Shown piece by piece: positions 6,865-7,231 of a stretch of DNA of 7,231 nucleotides. Position 1 is the stretch's first letter. Each line of letters opens with the position of its first letter. The notes under the pieces are model-generated. The model had not been told where the DNA came from. It saw only the letters and a program-made list of their open reading frames with translations, and did not search any database. This stretch comes from Bacillota bacterium (GTDB lineage Bacteria; Armatimonadota; Hebobacteria; Hebobacterales; Hebobacteraceae): NCBI GenBank assembly GCA_030668755.1, contig DAOVEW010000043.1, forward strand, positions 1-7,231. Direction: 5' to 3'. A program made the position numbers and the translations under genes.

Positions 6865-6883
6865 TGTGAACGATTTGTGAACG
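6865..6883 (-). promoter_or_regulatory. Direct-repeat operator with 11-bp period (PhoP/WalR-type box)
   Basis: On the minus strand CGTTCACA occurs twice, separated by AAT, so the repeats are phased at 11 bp, one helical turn. The last repeat base is nine bases upstream of the -35, and the centre is near -54 from the predicted start. Read on the minus strand the units match the GTTCAC-type repeats known for actinobacterial PhoP. Read on the plus strand they are TGTGAA-N5-TGTGAA, one base per unit off the WalR consensus TGTWAH-N5-TGTWAH. OmpR-family regulators bind such head-to-tail repeats as dimers, so the regulator encoded next door is the likely ligand. Confidence 0.65.
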
Positions 6884-6904
6884 TGGCCCGAAGCTCCACC
6901 GGCC

Positions 6905-6927
6905 GGCCCTGCCCGCCGCTCAGGGCC
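6905..6927 (-). terminator. Possible weak terminator after the methyltransferase gene
   Basis: A perfect 7-bp inverted repeat (GGCCCTG/CAGGGCC) with a nine-base loop sits 10 bases after the methyltransferase stop. No T-run follows on the minus strand, so it is not a classic intrinsic terminator. It may act as a transcript-end stabiliser or not at all. Confidence 0.3.
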
Positions 6928-6937
6928 CCGGGGAAGG

Positions 6938-7231
6938 TCATGCTTTGCGGGCCAGCGCAATGAGAGAGACGCCGACAGGCAGGTTGAAGCGTGTGAGCCA
7001 CAGGCGCTCGAGGCGAAGCAGGGAGGTGAGGACCCAGTTGATGGGCTTCGGTGGGATGATGAACGCGGTCTGCGCCTCTCGGGTCTTTCTCGGCAGCCTT
7101 CTCTGCAGCAGGCGCAGTGCTGCTATCGGAAGAAGGAGAGCCGTGATGAGGTAGGAGAGCTTCTCGATGTGCAGCCCCGCGTCGGTAAGGATGCCGCGCA
7201 GGCGCCCGGCGCGGTAGCGCCTCAGATGATC
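6938..7231 (-). CDS. C-terminal part of a class I SAM-dependent methyltransferase (partial)
   Basis: An open frame of 97 codons enters from the high-coordinate edge and ends at TGA 6940-6938. The visible part starts DHLRRYRAGRLRGILTDAGL, which matches the HLR-Y-(T/R)-x-x-x-L-x-x-x-L-x-x-AGF segment that follows the catalytic core in Methyltransf_11/23-type enzymes. It continues with a hydrophobic stretch (SYLITALLLPIAALRLLQRR), then FIIPPKPINWVLTSLLRLE, and closes with NLPVGVSLIALARKA, a typical last-strand ending (P-x-G-x-S-L-x-x-x-A-R-K). The SAM-binding motifs lie outside the window, so activity and substrate cannot be judged. The hydrophobic tail suggests membrane association or a lipid or polyprenyl-linked substrate, but that is only inference. 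It lies upstream of the operon promoter and is probably a separate transcript. Confidence 0.7.
   Translation of the reverse strand, partial: DHLRRYRAGRLRGILTDAGLHIEKLSYLITALLLPIAALRLLQRRLPRKTREAQTAFIIPPKPINWVLTSLLRLERLWLTRFNLPVGVSLIALARKA

Larger units (their letters stand above)
6583..6937 (-). other. 355-base intergenic/leader region before the response regulator
   Basis: Contents from high to low coordinates: the weak stem-loop, the 11-bp phased repeats, the extended -10 promoter, and a leader of about 238 bases carrying the broken small reading frame and the regulator's ribosome site. I see no riboswitch-like conserved core, tRNA or mobile-element end. The 8-base palindromes GGCCGGCC (6901-6908) and GCGGCCGC (6608-6615) are ordinary for GC-rich DNA. 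Confidence 0.6.

Noticed and set aside
6647..6880. Plus-strand 77-codon frame in the intergenic region
   Set aside because: It lies antisense to the promoter and leader, has no ribosome site I could see and no recognisable protein pattern.
6712..6960. Minus-strand 82-codon frame across the promoter and the end of the methyltransferase gene
   Set aside because: It overlaps the methyltransferase stop, the phased repeats and the perfect -10. Its composition is unlike a protein (basic/Pro start, no domain pattern).
1..7231. CRISPR arrays, tRNA or rRNA genes, insertion sequences, phage or defence genes
   Set aside because: No regularly spaced repeats, RNA-gene signatures, transposase motifs or terminal inverted repeats were seen; the window is chromosomal-style regulatory and envelope genes.

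Overview
This is a GC-rich bacterial window in which every convincing gene lies on the minus strand, so genes are read from high to low coordinates. The gene families present do not fix a phylum. Two-component genes of the PhoP/PhoR or WalR/WalK kind, an Mrp/Nuo-type membrane subunit and a secreted Ig-domain protein would fit Armatimonadota, Actinomycetota, Chloroflexota or similar lineages. I cannot decide among them from sequence alone.

Region by region, in transcription order: (1) 7231-6938 is the C-terminal end of a gene entering from outside, very probably a class I SAM-dependent methyltransferase. (2) 6937-6583 is a 355-base intergenic region. It holds a possible weak stem-loop terminator, a pair of exact 8-bp direct repeats 11 bp apart, and a strong extended -10 promoter (TTGTCC, 17 bp, TGC-TATAAT). 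Next comes a leader with a small reading frame that seems to be broken by a 7-bp tandem duplication. (3) 6582-5836 is an OmpR/PhoB-family response regulator. (4) 5821-4055 is its partner sensor kinase (two TM segments, HAMP, PAS, HisKA, HATPase). (5) 4058-2844 is alanine racemase. (6) 2847-1699 is an unrecognised secreted protein with two related alpha-rich repeats, an acidic Trp/Tyr linker and a C-terminal Ig-like domain. (7) 1629-115 is a multi-pass membrane protein of the NuoL/M/N-MrpD family that lacks most of the usual channel lysines. (8) 118-1 is the start of a small membrane protein, possibly MrpG-like.

The genes from the kinase to the secreted protein overlap by four bases (ATGA), and the last two ORFs overlap the same way. 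The two wider gaps are 14 and 69 bases. The most economical reading is one transcript from the promoter near 6820. The regulator pair is followed directly by the enzyme that makes D-alanine for peptidoglycan and by an exported protein. This suggests a cell-envelope regulatory cassette that probably regulates itself through the phased repeats. The ion-transporter-like genes may belong to the same transcript or to a separate unit beginning after the 69-base gap.

The points most worth a second look are the interrupted small ORF in the regulator's leader, the 11-bp phased operator, the in-operon alr, and the antiporter-like subunit with altered channel residues.
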